A DNA stretch of 64,000 bases from Marinilactibacillus piezotolerans (GCF_900169305.1 NZ_FWDP01000004.1:1240001-1304000); one strand, 5' to 3'; counted from the stretch's first letter, positions 1 to 8,501 are shown. Notes: a model not told the origin generated them from the letters alone. Numbers and translations: made by a program.

Positions 1-352
1 AGTAACCTATCAGCATTAGCGAGAATGCAACTGCTGCTGAATAAGAAGATTTGTTAATACCAAATAAAAACCTCGAAAGTATAATGAAAATGGTGGTTAT
101 ATAAGTCGGTTTCTTGCCTATAAATAAAATCATCAGCAGAATCGGAATATACCTTAAATCAGCCAGTGTTTCACTTGTTACGTTAATTGAAAAGTGCATC
201 AGAACAAGCCCAAGGACACCTCCGCAGAGTCCATCGATCAGATTGGATACCCACGGGCGATTACTAGTCTCCCGTCTGCCCCACCTAGTCTTCATATAGA
301 TCAGTACAAAAGTCGTTACAATACATATATTTACAAATAAATCTTCAATCAT
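1..352 (-). CDS. N-terminus of 5TMR-type membrane sensor protein (partial)
   Basis: The gene reads off the left edge; only about 117 N-terminal residues are visible. It starts at ATG 352 behind a good AGGAG site. The protein begins MIEDLFVNICIVTTFVLIYM and continues with hydrophobic helices separated by short loops. This pattern resembles the 5TMR-LYT membrane sensor domain found on diguanylate cyclases (GGDEF) and LytS-type histidine kinases. The output domain lies outside the window, so the signalling class cannot be decided. The family call is from pattern memory and is moderately secure. Confidence 0.6.
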   Translation of the reverse strand, partial: MIEDLFVNICIVTTFVLIYMKTRWGRRETSNRPWVSNLIDGLCGGVLGLVLMHFSINVTSETLADLRYIPILLMILFIGKKPTYITTIFIILSRFLFGINKSSYSAAVAFSLMLIGY

Positions 353-502
353 TATTTTTCTCCTAGTTCATCTTATACCTTCTCTTCACTATCATACTGA
401 CTTTTTCAACAAAAATCAGTTAAAATTCTAGAGAAGTGATGACAATTTATGAAAAAAGTCGCTCAAGTCTATCCTAACACTATTAGAAAAAAAAAGACGA
501 AC

Positions 503-545
503 AAAAAAACCTTGAAGTACCCGCAAGGATCCTTCAAGGTTTTTA
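503..545 (-). terminator. Rho-independent terminator after rpmG
   Basis: Stem CCTTGAAG (510-517) pairs with CTTCAAGG (532-539). T-runs lie on both sides, so it can work in both directions. It ends the L33 transcription unit. Confidence 0.8.
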
Positions 546-563
546 TCTGTTATAAAAGCCGAA

Positions 564-713
564 TTATTTTACTTCTCTAAATAAAGCTTTACGGCGTAAT
601 TTTTGAGAATATTTTTTTAATTCTAGGCGCTCAGGGTTATTACGTTTATTTTTAGTAGTGATGTACAGTCTTTCGCCTGTTTCAACACATTGCAAAGTAA
701 TGTTCACTCTCAT
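564..713 (-). CDS. rpmG: Ribosomal protein bL33, zinc-independent form
   Basis: This 49-residue protein begins [15 protein letters not shown] and contains the L33 signature [18 protein letters not shown]. The usual zinc ribbon has two Cys-x2-Cys pairs. Here the first pair is reduced to a single Cys (QCVE) and the second is replaced by KKYSQKL, so it is the cysteine-poor C-minus paralogue. In Bacillus such paralogues replace the zinc-binding form during zinc starvation. An AGGAGG site lies just upstream, inside the end of the 41-residue gene, so the two are co-transcribed. The nearby rpsN C-minus gene and Zur box support a zinc-sparing role. Confidence 0.93.
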   Translation of the reverse strand: MRVNITLQCVETGERLYITTKNKRNNPERLELKKYSQKLRRKALFREVK

Positions 714-724
714 GATCTAACCTC

Positions 725-850
725 CTATTTTTTCAAGCCTCGTCTTAATTTCTTCGCTTCTTTAATGATTCTAAGCCCTCTTCTTGCTGTTACTTTATTG
801 GGACTTTTCATCATTCTTCTAGCTGTTGCTAAGTCTTTTTTCTCAGGCAT
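725..850 (-). CDS. Small basic protein of the zinc-sparing ribosomal cluster
   Basis: This 41-residue protein starts MPEKKDLATARRMMKSPNKV and ends with a Lys/Arg-rich helix. The start is fixed by GAGAGGAAAG eight bases upstream. It lies 11 bp before rpmG and downstream of rpsN. It has no Cys or His and is strongly basic, so RNA or ribosome binding is plausible. I recall similar tiny proteins annotated in Lactobacillales as putative metal homeostasis protein, but I cannot confirm this. It is too short to be picked up by many gene finders, yet the SD, spacing and context make it a convincing gene. Confidence 0.75.
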   Translation of the reverse strand: MPEKKDLATARRMMKSPNKVTARRGLRIIKEAKKLRRGLKK

Positions 851-1074
851 GTTAATAACTTTCCTCTCTATATTTAATCAATTCTTGGTCCATAATGCAA
901 GTATTAAATGAACGTTTATCTCTTTAATAAATAAGGGGTTTCCAATAAACAGCAGACTAAAGTCTCGTTCTTCTGCTTTCAATGATTCTATCTGGGAAAA
1001 CTGAGAGGATTGAAACAAGAATCTTGCTGATGGCAATCCTTCTTTTCATTCTCTTGTTACGAGCTGATCTTGGT

Positions 1075-1344
1075 TTACCAGCTTGCTTTTCTTACGCCGG
1101 GGATTTTGCCTTCATGTGCTAACTTCCGGAAATTAATACGAGATACCCCAAATTTGCGCATATAGGCATTCGGACGTCCATCAATTCTGTCTCTATTCTG
1201 CAGTCTAGTCGGTGAAGCATCACGCGGCAACTGAGCCAGTGCTTCATAATCCCCTTTTTCTTTTAACTCTTTTCTGAGTGCTGCATATTTTTCAACCGTT
1301 CTTTGTTGTCTTTTGTGTTTCTCAATTTTGCTTTTTTTAGCCAA
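1075..1344 (-). CDS. rpsN: Ribosomal protein uS14, zinc-independent form
   Basis: The 89-residue protein [20 protein letters not shown]... ends [24 protein letters not shown], the conserved S14 tail. It has no cysteine at all, whereas zinc-binding S14 is about 61 residues with two Cys-x2-Cys pairs. It is therefore the long C-minus type (YhzA-like in B. subtilis), which replaces the zinc form when zinc is scarce. An AGGAG site precedes the ATG. The promoter (TTGACT, 17 bp, TAAAAT) and a perfect Zur box lie directly upstream, so zinc-dependent repression is expected. Confidence 0.95.
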   Translation of the reverse strand: MAKKSKIEKHKRQQRTVEKYAALRKELKEKGDYEALAQLPRDASPTRLQNRDRIDGRPNAYMRKFGVSRINFRKLAHEGKIPGVRKASW

Positions 1345-1367
1345 CCGATTCTCCTCCTTGAATACTT

Positions 1368-1419
1368 AAATCGTAAAGGTTACGATTTACATTTTACACC
1401 CGTTTTCTTGTTTAGTCAA
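1368..1419 (-). promoter_or_regulatory. Promoter and Zur box of rpsN
   Basis: On the minus strand -35 TTGACT (1414-1419) and -10 TAAAAT (1391-1396) are 17 bp apart. Directly downstream, at the likely transcription start, is a perfect inverted repeat AAATCGTAA-N3-TTACGATTT (1368-1388). It matches the Bacillus Zur consensus core TCGTAAN3TTACGA. Zur with zinc bound should block transcription. Confidence 0.92.
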
Positions 1420-1440
1420 GCCGCTGATCAATCTATTTTG

Positions 1441-1472
1441 TAAAAGAAAAGACCCTTGAATAATCAAGAGTC
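1441..1472 (-). terminator. Terminator of the DUF2812 unit
   Basis: Nine-bp stem GACCCTTGA (1451-1459) with TCAAGAGTC (1464-1472), loop ATAA, followed on the minus strand by TTTTCTTTTA. Confidence 0.75.
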
Positions 1473-1489
1473 ATAAGCGCACTGATCGT

Positions 1490-2665
1490 CTATCTGATGC
1501 TGGAATTCAATTCTTCCACAGTTGCTTGAACAACTTTTTCTACAGGCTGTTTCCCTTTATAATCAACATACATTACTACACCATTTTTTGATGCGTAGAC
1601 TTCCTTTTGATCATATTCATCATATACCACTAATCTATCCAAAACAGGATGCTCTTTTTCAATATACAACTCATCCTCTTTTTCGTAACGATGTGCTTTG
1701 ATGAGGTCGTTTATTAATTGATTTGAAAGACTTGCTAATGTCAGATCATACACCTCATTATTCAGATAAGGCGTATATCCTCCGCTTGCATAACCTTCAG
1801 CGTCTCTTAGAACCGCTCCATCCTCATGAACATCAAGCTGCTCAGGCGCTAAGGGGCTCCAATTGCTATATGCGTAAACATTCGAATCTTCTTCACCTTC
1901 TTGAACCAGTAAAGATTCTTCGATAGCACTCAACCTGACAATCGGCAAATCTTCAGAACTTTCAGAAAAAGTCGTACTGTTCAACTGTATCAGTTGCATA
2001 ATTAAAATGAAAAATACAACTCCCATAAATAGACTAATAACAGCTTTCAGAAGCAGCGTTCTTCTATACAGCTTCCTCCACGGTGCTTGATGATCAATTT
2101 TTTTGCCTTCTTTCATATTGTTTCTCAGTTTTCTTATGGAAAGATAAGATTGAAGACCATTATAAGTGATATAAGCAAACTGTATCGTCAGCACGACTTG
2201 CGGAATACCATTTCCTCTCACTAAAGTCAGCAAAGGCGTATTGTAGCCGAATAATATGCTGTATAATAGTCCAATCATTATAATAAATGACCCCACTGTC
2301 AGCAGTGCATTCCAAAGAAGTTTGTCCTGCAGCTATTTTAATGTAAAGGCTTGTTCTGCCGGATCTGTATGTAATTCTGGTGCTTCGTTTTCTTCTGCAG
2401 CAAATACATTGAACGCTTTGTATTCAGCCACATGCTCCCATCCATATTCTTTGTACATAGATATCTGTTCTGGAGAGAGTTGGTTTTCTGGTGCAATTTC
2501 CATACGGTATTTGACTTTTTCAGGGGCACCTTTTTTAAAGCGAGTAAAGTGAACTCCCAGCTTGTCCAAATGATAACCCTTGGCAGACATAACGGTAAAC
2601 CAGCTTTCATGCTCTCCGATTCTCCAATAGTCTCCCGGGTGAATTCTGTAAACGGTTTTAATCAT
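1490..2665 (-). pseudogene. DUF2812 membrane protein gene interrupted by an in-frame TAG
   Basis: The first part (2665-2333, 110 residues, MIKTVYRIHPGDYW...) is a DUF2812 domain. It ends at TAG 2335-2333 after residues QAFTLK. The same frame continues without another stop through LQDKLLWNALLTVGSF into a segment ending at 1490. That segment has three or four membrane helices and an acidic extracytoplasmic tail. No shift is needed, so this is one gene of about 391 codons with an internal amber codon. A fragment could restart at GTG 2296. The ATG overlaps the padR stop by 8 bases, the usual PadR/DUF2812 arrangement. It may be a recent nonsense mutation, a sequencing error or a read-through site. 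Confidence 0.85.
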
Positions 2666-2978
2666 TGTCCATCCCCTCCTCTAGAATGCTGCTGTCACGA
2701 ATCATTGCTTTCAATCGGTCGAGCTCAGTGCGCAGTGCTTTTTCTCCTTCTGCTGTGATCTTGTATACTTTTTTCCTGCCGTCATTCCCTGCTAGTGCAA
2801 TCAATCCATCTTTCTGCATCCTGGAAAGCACTCCATACAAAGTTCCCGGCCCCATCTCTATCCGCCCATTTGAAACTTCGTTAATGGATTGCATCAATTG
2901 ATATCCATGATTAGGATGCATCAGAGCCAGTAAGACGTAATACATTGCTTCTGTCATCGGTCCGCCGTTATAAGCCAT
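2658..2978 (-). CDS. PadR family transcriptional regulator
   Basis: A 106-residue winged-helix protein: AYNGGPMTEAMYYVLLALMHPNHGYQL is the PadR N-terminus, followed by the wing motif MGPGTLYGVLSRMQKDGLI. The start at 2978 is chosen because AAAGAGG lies 6 bp upstream; a longer reading to 3038 has no ribosome site and would cover the operator. PadR proteins repress their own operon and a partner membrane gene, here the DUF2812 gene overlapping its stop. It probably senses a membrane-active or phenolic compound, but the ligand is unknown. Confidence 0.9.
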   Translation of the reverse strand: MAYNGGPMTEAMYYVLLALMHPNHGYQLMQSINEVSNGRIEMGPGTLYGVLSRMQKDGLIALAGNDGRKKVYKITAEGEKALRTELDRLKAMIRDSSILEEGMDND

Positions 2979-3012
2979 AGCTGTCCTCTTTCTTTTTAAA
3001 TTCTCCGTTATT

Positions 3013-3038
3013 ATGTTACGCGATATATCGTGTAACAT
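3013..3038 (-). promoter_or_regulatory. Palindromic PadR operator candidate
   Basis: A 26-bp near-perfect palindrome, ATGTTACGCGATA followed by TATCGTGTAACAT, with one mismatched pair. It lies 35 bp upstream of padR. Known PadR operators carry ATGT...ACAT ends, as this one does. Confidence 0.75.
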
Positions 3039-3065
3039 AACATTACTGTATAAACTATCCTATGT

Positions 3066-3096
3066 AAAGAAATCAGCACAGAAAATCTGTGCTGAT
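3066..3096 (-). terminator. Terminator of the zinc importer operon
   Basis: Eleven-bp perfect stem ATCAGCACAGA (3072-3082) with TCTGTGCTGAT (3086-3096), followed on the minus strand by TTTCTTTA, just after adcB. Confidence 0.85.
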
Positions 3097-3099
3097 CCT

Positions 3100-3921
3100 T
3101 TAATGCTCTTTTCTTTTTGCTGGTTTGAACTTTTTGATTAAGATGGTAACAATGAATACACCAATAAAAATCAGTGTAATGGTCGCTCCCGGCGGTGTTC
3201 CGTATTGATAAGAAGAAATTAAACCGGAGACCATTCCGAATATAGCGATACCGATTCCAATAAGAATGACTCCTGTAAAACTTTTGCTTAACCTCATAGA
3301 AATGGCAGCTGGAAGAATCAGAATAGCGGACACCAGCAAGGCACCTACGATCGGCATGATAACGGCTATCGTTACTCCCGTTAAAATATTGAATAAAATA
3401 GACATCGCTTGAACAGGCAGACCTGATGTAAAGGCTGTTTCTTCATCAAAAGTCAGGATATACATCGGCTTGCGGAAAATAAAGTACAGTCCAACAATGG
3501 TCACGGTCAGAAACAGCAGCATCCAGACTTGCGCCTGACTGATGGTTACGATTGATCCGAATAAGAACTGATCAATGCTGATTGTTGTCCCTCCGTCACT
3601 TAAACTCATTAATACGAGGGCAACTGCCATTCCTCCGGACATCATAATTGCAATAGAGATTTCTGAATATGTCCGGTAAATCATTCTTAAATACTCTAAT
3701 ATGATGGCTGCAATCACAACAATAAGAATATTTGTCCAAGTTGGGTTAGCCCCTATCAGCATACCCAGCGCTACACCCGCTAATGAGATATGCGACAAGG
3801 TATCCGCCATCAGTGATTGTCTGCGCAGAATCAGGAATAATCCCAGTATCGGCGCAACTAATGAGATAAGGAATGATGCTTGGAAGGCTCTTTGCATAAA
3901 TCCATAGAGAAACATCTCCAA
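3100..3921 (-). CDS. adcB: Zinc ABC transporter permease AdcB
   Basis: A 273-residue polytopic membrane protein of the ABC-3 (ZnuB/AdcB) family. [43 protein letters not shown] is the conserved N-terminus, and eight or nine hydrophobic helices follow. It forms the membrane channel for zinc delivered by AdcA. TTG at 3921 is the best start, with AAAGGAG eight bases upstream; this overlaps the end of adcC by 64 bases, which implies translational coupling. It is the last gene of zinT-adcA-adcC-adcB. Confidence 0.95.
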   Translation of the reverse strand: MEMFLYGFMQRAFQASFLISLVAPILGLFLILRRQSLMADTLSHISLAGVALGMLIGANPTWTNILIVVIAAIILEYLRMIYRTYSEISIAIMMSGGMAVALVLMSLSDGGTTISIDQFLFGSIVTISQAQVWMLLFLTVTIVGLYFIFRKPMYILTFDEETAFTSGLPVQAMSILFNILTGVTIAVIMPIVGALLVSAILILPAAISMRLSKSFTGVILIGIGIAIFGMVSGLISSYQYGTPPGATITLIFIGVFIVTILIKKFKPAKRKEH

Positions 3922-4574
3922 GGCGAATTCTCCTTTCTGACCAGCTCAATGTGTTTGTCTACATACTGTTTCAGTTCATCATGATCATGAGTGACCATTA
4001 ATATTCCTTTACCGTGGACTTCACTATTGTGCTTTAATAATTTATAAAATTCTTCTCGAGACCGAGTATCCATCCCTGTAGTTGGTTCATCTAATACAAA
4101 CAGATCCGGGTCTGTCGCGAACACTCTGGCAATTGAAATCCGCTGTTTTTGACCTCCAGATAATTCGCCGACTTTTTTGTGACGCATATCCCACATGCCG
4201 ACAGATTCTAATGAGCGACGGACATGTTCTTTGTCTTCTTGATCCAGTTTTTTGAACCACTTGCCTCTCGGGTAGCGGCCAGATTGAACTAATTCAATGA
4301 CTGTACTCGGAAATCCCGCATTAAAAGAAGCGACTTGCTGAGGGACATACCCTACTGATAGTTTTTTATTCCAGCGATTTTTATTTGACAATTCTACAGT
4401 GCCTTTTGTCGGCTTTAATAATCCTAGGATATTGCGCAGCAATGTTGTTTTCGCAGCGCCATTTTCTCCTGTCAACATGACAAATTCTCCAGAATTCACT
4501 GTAAAAGAGATATTTTCAAGGACAGGCTCATTTTCATAGTGGAACGCTAGCTCATTTACTTCTATATAGTGCAT
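3858..4574 (-). CDS. adcC: Zinc ABC transporter ATPase AdcC
   Basis: A 238-residue ABC ATPase. Walker A reads GENGAAKTT, signature LSGGQKQR, Walker [10 protein letters not shown], and a conserved VTHDHDE switch histidine. It ends [10 protein letters not shown], like streptococcal AdcC. The alanine in Walker A is, as I recall, normal for AdcC. The start at 4574 (MHYIEVNEL) has GAGGG eight bases upstream and matches the family start; a further nine residues upstream are unlikely. It powers zinc import with AdcA and AdcB. Confidence 0.94.
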   Translation of the reverse strand: MHYIEVNELAFHYENEPVLENISFTVNSGEFVMLTGENGAAKTTLLRNILGLLKPTKGTVELSNKNRWNKKLSVGYVPQQVASFNAGFPSTVIELVQSGRYPRGKWFKKLDQEDKEHVRRSLESVGMWDMRHKKVGELSGGQKQRISIARVFATDPDLFVLDEPTTGMDTRSREEFYKLLKHNSEVHGKGILMVTHDHDELKQYVDKHIELVRKENSPWRCFSMDLCKEPSKHHSLSH

Positions 4575-4684
4575 TTCATACACCCTCTCTTCACTTACCA
4601 ATCGTTATATATTCCTACGGTATTCTACTTGAATCGCTTGCTGATTGCAACAGACCAACGGCAGATAAACCGGATAAACGGCAT

Positions 4685-4726
4685 AAAAGGACAATCTTTC
4701 TGTCTTGGCTGGCAGAAAGGCTGTCC
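4685..4726 (-). terminator. Hairpin between adcA and adcC (partial terminator)
   Basis: A 14-bp stem with one mismatch and one G-T pair (4689-4702 with 4713-4726, 10-base loop) is followed on the minus strand by TTTTAT. The short T-run suggests attenuation: more AdcA than AdcCB, as commonly seen for binding proteins. Confidence 0.6.
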
Positions 4727-4750
4727 AATTACCTGGTTCTTTCAGTTCAT

Positions 4751-6343
4751 TTAATTGATGCTCAATTTCAGGGCTTCAATATTTTCTTTCATTGCATCAA
4801 TATAACCTAAATCTTTTGACTGCAACTCTTCTGACAGACTTTCTAAATCATGCAAGACGGCTGTTTCAGTTCCTGTCTCTGTGGCAACAGTCTGAGCAAT
4901 AGAAGAATCGGCACCTTGTTGGTAATAGATGACCGGCACATCATGTTCTTCAACGAGATCACCGATTTCAGCAATTCTGGATGGACTTGGTTCTACTTCA
5001 GTAGACAGTCCGCCGATCGCTATCTGTTCCAGATTGTATCTTCTAGCAATATGTCCAAACGCTTGATGCTGCACGACAAACTCACGGTTTTCAGCACCTT
5101 CAAAGGCTTCAACAAATTCTTGATCCAGCTGTTGGAGCTCTTCTTTGAAAGTAGCAGCGTTTTCTGTATACACTTCTTCTCCTTCAGGGTCGATCTCAAT
5201 CAGCGCATCGCGAATAACGTCGACTTGTTCTTGAACAAGCACTGGATCTAACCAGCTATGAGGGTCTTCATTCTCGTGATTGTCGACTAAAACATCAATC
5301 ACTTCTGTACTGACAACTTCGTTCCCGTCAGCGTCAAGCCCTACTGCTTGTACTTGGAATTCTTCGTCTTCAGCAGTTGCTTCAAATTGTTCTGTTGTCT
5401 GACCTTCCGCTACTGTCCATTCAGCAGATTCGTCTGAGCGAGTTGACCATTGCCATTCGCTGACTTCTGCGCCAGTTTCTGCTACAAGCGTAACAGCATC
5501 TCCAGTGTGATAATGTCCAGCTAGTCCTGCTACAACCACTTCATCTGAACCGGCAGCTTCTTCCTCTTCATCATGATTGTGCTCTGCTTCTTCCTCACCG
5601 TGTTCATGGTCGCCTTCTGCATGATCATGTTCTTCTTCACCTTCATGATTATCTACTAAGATCGCAACCGGTCCAGATTCAGCTAACACTTCATGATCTT
5701 CTCCGTAAAGTTCAGCTTTAACTTCAAAGCTCTCTCCTAAAACGAGGTAGTTCAATTCAGATCCGAATTCGTCTGAAATTTCTTCCCATTCTGCCTCTTC
5801 TCCAGAACGCGTATACCAGTGCCAGTGATCCAGTTCTTCATTGCCTTCCATGGAAGCTGTCAATTCAATTGTATCCCCTGTATGGTAGTGTTCTGCAACG
5901 CCATCGATTGTTATTGCTCCAGCTTCAGTATGTTCTTCGCCTTCTGCGTGAGCATGGCTTTCAGCGCCAACTGACTCATTGACATCTTCCGCTGCACTGA
6001 CTATTTTCAGATCCTCATTTTCAATAGAATTGAACAGATCTTCAGCCCAGTACTCCATTTCAGGACTGCTGTAGACAAACATATCTGCTTCATTAATTGC
6101 TGCAACGTCTTGAGCACTTGGTTCATAACTATGCGGATCTGCATTTCCAGACACCATCAATGTTACATCAGCTCGATCTCCAGCAACTTGACTTGTAAAT
6201 TCATACATTGGGTAAAATGACGTCATGATAGATACTTCAGCTTCTTCGGCAGTATTTTCTGCTGAATCTCCATTTGAACAAGCTGCTAGTGTTGTACCTG
6301 CAATCATCATCAGTAGAGCAGATTTTAACCATTTATGTTTCAT
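4751..6343 (-). CDS. adcA: Zinc-binding lipoprotein AdcA with two inserted HYHTGD domains
   Basis: A 530-residue lipoprotein, signal peptide with lipobox LAAC (Cys22). The cluster A-I zinc binding fold is split: N-lobe about 36-128 (ligand His71 in ADPHSYEP) and C-lobe about 359-530 (PHSW His362, QHQAFGH His426, Glu451 in EVEPSPSR). The flexible His-rich loop between them is greatly expanded. It holds a domain at about 143-232 with GVAEHYHTGD, a His/Glu-rich linker at 233-262, and a second domain at about 268-356 with GLAGHYHTGD. Streptococcal AdcA instead carries a fused C-terminal ZinT domain; here zinT is separate, upstream. The start at 6343 has AAAGGAG; a longer 5' reading lacks a signal peptide start. 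It captures extracellular zinc for AdcCB. Confidence 0.93.
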   Translation of the reverse strand: MKHKWLKSALLMMIAGTTLAACSNGDSAENTAEEAEVSIMTSFYPMYEFTSQVAGDRADVTLMVSGNADPHSYEPSAQDVAAINEADMFVYSSPEMEYWAEDLFNSIENEDLKIVSAAEDVNESVGAESHAHAEGEEHTEAGAITIDGVAEHYHTGDTIELTASMEGNEELDHWHWYTRSGEEAEWEEISDEFGSELNYLVLGESFEVKAELYGEDHEVLAESGPVAILVDNHEGEEEHDHAEGDHEHGEEEAEHNHDEEEEAAGSDEVVVAGLAGHYHTGDAVTLVAETGAEVSEWQWSTRSDESAEWTVAEGQTTEQFEATAEDEEFQVQAVGLDADGNEVVSTEVIDVLVDNHENEDPHSWLDPVLVQEQVDVIRDALIEIDPEGEEVYTENAATFKEELQQLDQEFVEAFEGAENREFVVQHQAFGHIARRYNLEQIAIGGLSTEVEPSPSRIAEIGDLVEEHDVPVIYYQQGADSSIAQTVATETGTETAVLHDLESLSEELQSKDLGYIDAMKENIEALKLSIN

Positions 6344-6524
6344 TTGATTCGCTCCTTTATCTTTTCTTCTAGACATGTATACAATGTCTTTTCGCCAAAC
6401 CATCGAAAGCGACACTATATCCACTAATTTATATTCAAATTGATCTCAGTCAGAAGTTCAGCACCTTACAGGTTCACTTCACCTCTTTTATTCTAAAAAT
6501 CAATTGACTTCAAAGTCTATGTTC

Positions 6525-7496
6525 TTAGTGTGCAAACATATCTCTGACAATGGCGTCTGTATCCCAATCTTTCGGATAGTAGGTTGGCCAGTTTGTCACT
6601 TCTTCTAACAATTCTTGATTATCGTCTCCCCAGTAAATGTGGAAGTGTGTAGCGTCTTGCGGTGCAATACCATGATCGCTGAACTGGATGTATTGCGGCA
6701 TGTCTTCTGATCCGCCCGACTTGCTGAAGATGAAACGAACGCCTCTGTTTCCTCTTTCATAGTTCAGTATCTCATAGCCATCGTAAGCATACTCTGCAGT
6801 CATTTCAGAACCATCTTCATAATAGAAAGTGAAACTGTCGTCTTTAATGTCCATGTGGTCAACGTCTGTTACATAACCTTTTCTGTAGTACTCTTTATAT
6901 TCTTCGGCATTCATTGTATCACTGTGGCTGGCTTTATCTTCGAATATAATATCCAAGTCTCCGTTTTCCAAATAAGGATAAATAGATTGCCATTCGCCTT
7001 CCCAGTCAGCTAGTGTACGATCTTGAACTTCATCATTATAGAAGAAACCATTATAAATTCTTCTGCCGAGTTCATCGTTTGCACCATGATCGTCAATTAC
7101 CACTTCAACTGGCTCAGATTCTGCGATCGCTGCTTCATCAGCATCTAAAAGCTCAGCTTTAACCTGTAGTCCGTTTATTGTAGCTTCTCTAGAAAACACA
7201 TCGGAAGTTAATCCTGCAACGGCTTCCCAGTCGCTGGCTTCATCTTCTTTTATGTACCATTGCCAGTTTGAAAGATCTGTTTCTACATCGGGTACTGCTG
7301 TCAATTCTACTTCGTCACCAGTGTGATAGTGTTCCGCTACACCTTTCACAGTGATTTCACTAGGTACAGCACTCGCTTGACTGCTTTCTTCCGTAGCTTC
7401 CGCTTCGCTGCCTGTCTCTGTTGATGCTGTATCCTGGCAGGCTGCTAACAGTAACCCAACCGAAAGCATTCCTGAAAACTTGACCAATTTATTCAT
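6525..7496 (-). CDS. zinT: ZinT-type zinc-binding lipoprotein with N-terminal HYHTGD domain
   Basis: A 323-residue lipoprotein with lipobox LLAAC (Cys20). Residues about 47-138 form a domain starting ITVKGVAEHYHTGDEVELTA, closely like the two inserts in AdcA. The ZinT (YodA) domain follows, with YNGFFYNDEVQDRTLADWEG, the ligand-bearing FSDHG and THFHIYWGDD, and NWPTYYP near the end. ZinT is a zinc chaperone that feeds the importer, and in many Firmicutes it is fused to AdcA. It lies 181 bp before adcA and has its own Zur-box promoter, so zinT-adcACB is probably one zinc-repressed operon. Confidence 0.92.
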   Translation of the reverse strand: MNKLVKFSGMLSVGLLLAACQDTASTETGSEAEATEESSQASAVPSEITVKGVAEHYHTGDEVELTAVPDVETDLSNWQWYIKEDEASDWEAVAGLTSDVFSREATINGLQVKAELLDADEAAIAESEPVEVVIDDHGANDELGRRIYNGFFYNDEVQDRTLADWEGEWQSIYPYLENGDLDIIFEDKASHSDTMNAEEYKEYYRKGYVTDVDHMDIKDDSFTFYYEDGSEMTAEYAYDGYEILNYERGNRGVRFIFSKSGGSEDMPQYIQFSDHGIAPQDATHFHIYWGDDNQELLEEVTNWPTYYPKDWDTDAIVRDMFAH

Positions 7497-7532
7497 GATT
7501 GATCATCCTTTTCTTTTTTTATTGTAAACCGT

Positions 7533-7585
7533 AAATCGTAACCATTACGATAAACAACAATACATATATTATTCTATTCTGTCAA
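7533..7585 (-). promoter_or_regulatory. Promoter and Zur box of zinT-adcACB
   Basis: Minus strand -35 TTGACA (7580-7585) and -10 TATTGT (7557-7562), 17 bp apart. The Zur box AAATCGTAA-N3-TTACGATAA (7533-7553; two mismatches at one end) begins four bases past the -10, the same layout as at rpsN. Confidence 0.9.
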
Positions 7586-7606
7586 CCACTTTTTCAGAAA
7601 TATTTA

Positions 7607-7641
7607 AAGAGGTTACAATGCTGCCGGCACCATAACCTCTT
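7607..7641 (-). terminator. Terminator of ispE
   Basis: Nine-bp perfect stem AAGAGGTTA (7607-7615) with TAACCTCTT (7633-7641), followed on the minus strand by TAAATATTT. Confidence 0.7.
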
Positions 7642-7649
7642 CTATCCTT

Positions 7650-8501
7650 TTATTTAAGCGTTCTGACTAAATAAACTTCCTTACAAAAGCCCTTTAGTCC
7701 ATTGACGATTCTTTGAGCTTTCGAGAAATGCTGTGTAAAGCCGTAAACAGTCGGACCCGTTCCACTCATCACAGCTGTATCTGCACCAAAGGCTTTCATT
7801 TTTTCTTTTATAATTTGAATATCGGGCTGCTGTTCAATTGAAATCGGCTCTAAAGCATTTCCCATTTGCTGAACCATCTTTTCGTAGTCCTTAGCAGCAA
7901 TCGCTTCTACCATTTGTTGGGCAGGATACTTCGGTAATACTTCCGGCTCCAGCTTTTCAAACACTGTCCAGCTTGAAATCCCTTTCACAGGCTTGACCAA
8001 GACAACCCAGCATTGCGGTATTTCTTCAATCAGCTGGATCGCTTCTCCTCTTCCAGTGGCATAAGCTGTTTTATTATAGATGCAAAATGGTACATCTGAA
8101 CCGAGTGTTTCTCCCAATTCTGCAAGTTCTTCTAAAGAGAGATTTAACTGCCACAGCCGATTCAACCCTCTTAAAGCGGCCGCTGCGTCACTGCTTCCTC
8201 CGCCTAAACCAGCAGCCACCGGAATCTGCTTATTGATTCTGATCTGAACCCCCTCATCAATCTGATGCTTTTCTTTCAGTAAACGGGCAGCCTGGTAGAC
8301 GATGTTCTTTTTATTCAAGGGGATTGCAGCTGAATTGGATACAAGCTTGATTGCAGAGTCCTTTTGAGGTGTAAAGGTTAACCGATCAGATAAATCAACC
8401 GCTGTCATGATCAATTCAAGTTCATGAAATCCATCTGTCCTTTTAAACAAGACATTCAAAAGCAAATTAAGCTTTGCTGGTGCTTTTTCTACAATTTCCA
8501 C
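7650..8501 (-). CDS. ispE: 4-diphosphocytidyl-2-C-methyl-D-erythritol kinase
   Basis: A 283-residue GHMP kinase. APAKLNLLLNV is the substrate motif, PVAAGLGGGSSDAAA the ATP-binding loop, and SGTGPTVYGF the C-terminal GHMP motif. It phosphorylates CDP-methylerythritol in the MEP isoprenoid pathway in the cytoplasm. AAGGAGGGG precedes the start. It usually follows ksgA-veg; here a VOC gene and a Zur-controlled small gene on the other strand separate it from veg. Confidence 0.96.
   Translation of the reverse strand: MEIVEKAPAKLNLLLNVLFKRTDGFHELELIMTAVDLSDRLTFTPQKDSAIKLVSNSAAIPLNKKNIVYQAARLLKEKHQIDEGVQIRINKQIPVAAGLGGGSSDAAAALRGLNRLWQLNLSLEELAELGETLGSDVPFCIYNKTAYATGRGEAIQLIEEIPQCWVVLVKPVKGISSWTVFEKLEPEVLPKYPAQQMVEAIAAKDYEKMVQQMGNALEPISIEQQPDIQIIKEKMKAFGADTAVMSGTGPTVYGFTQHFSKAQRIVNGLKGFCKEVYLVRTLK

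Noticed and set aside
3858-4574. AdcC Walker A reads GENGAAKTT with alanine in place of the usual glycine
   Set aside because: As I recall, streptococcal AdcC proteins carry the same sequence, so it is a family feature and not a defect.
4850-5251. Plus-strand reading frame opposite adcA
   Set aside because: A shadow of the adcA coding sequence with no start signal.
6343-6424. Possible 27-codon N-terminal extension of AdcA
   Set aside because: It would put charged residues before the signal peptide; AAAGGAG and the lipobox fit the start at 6343.
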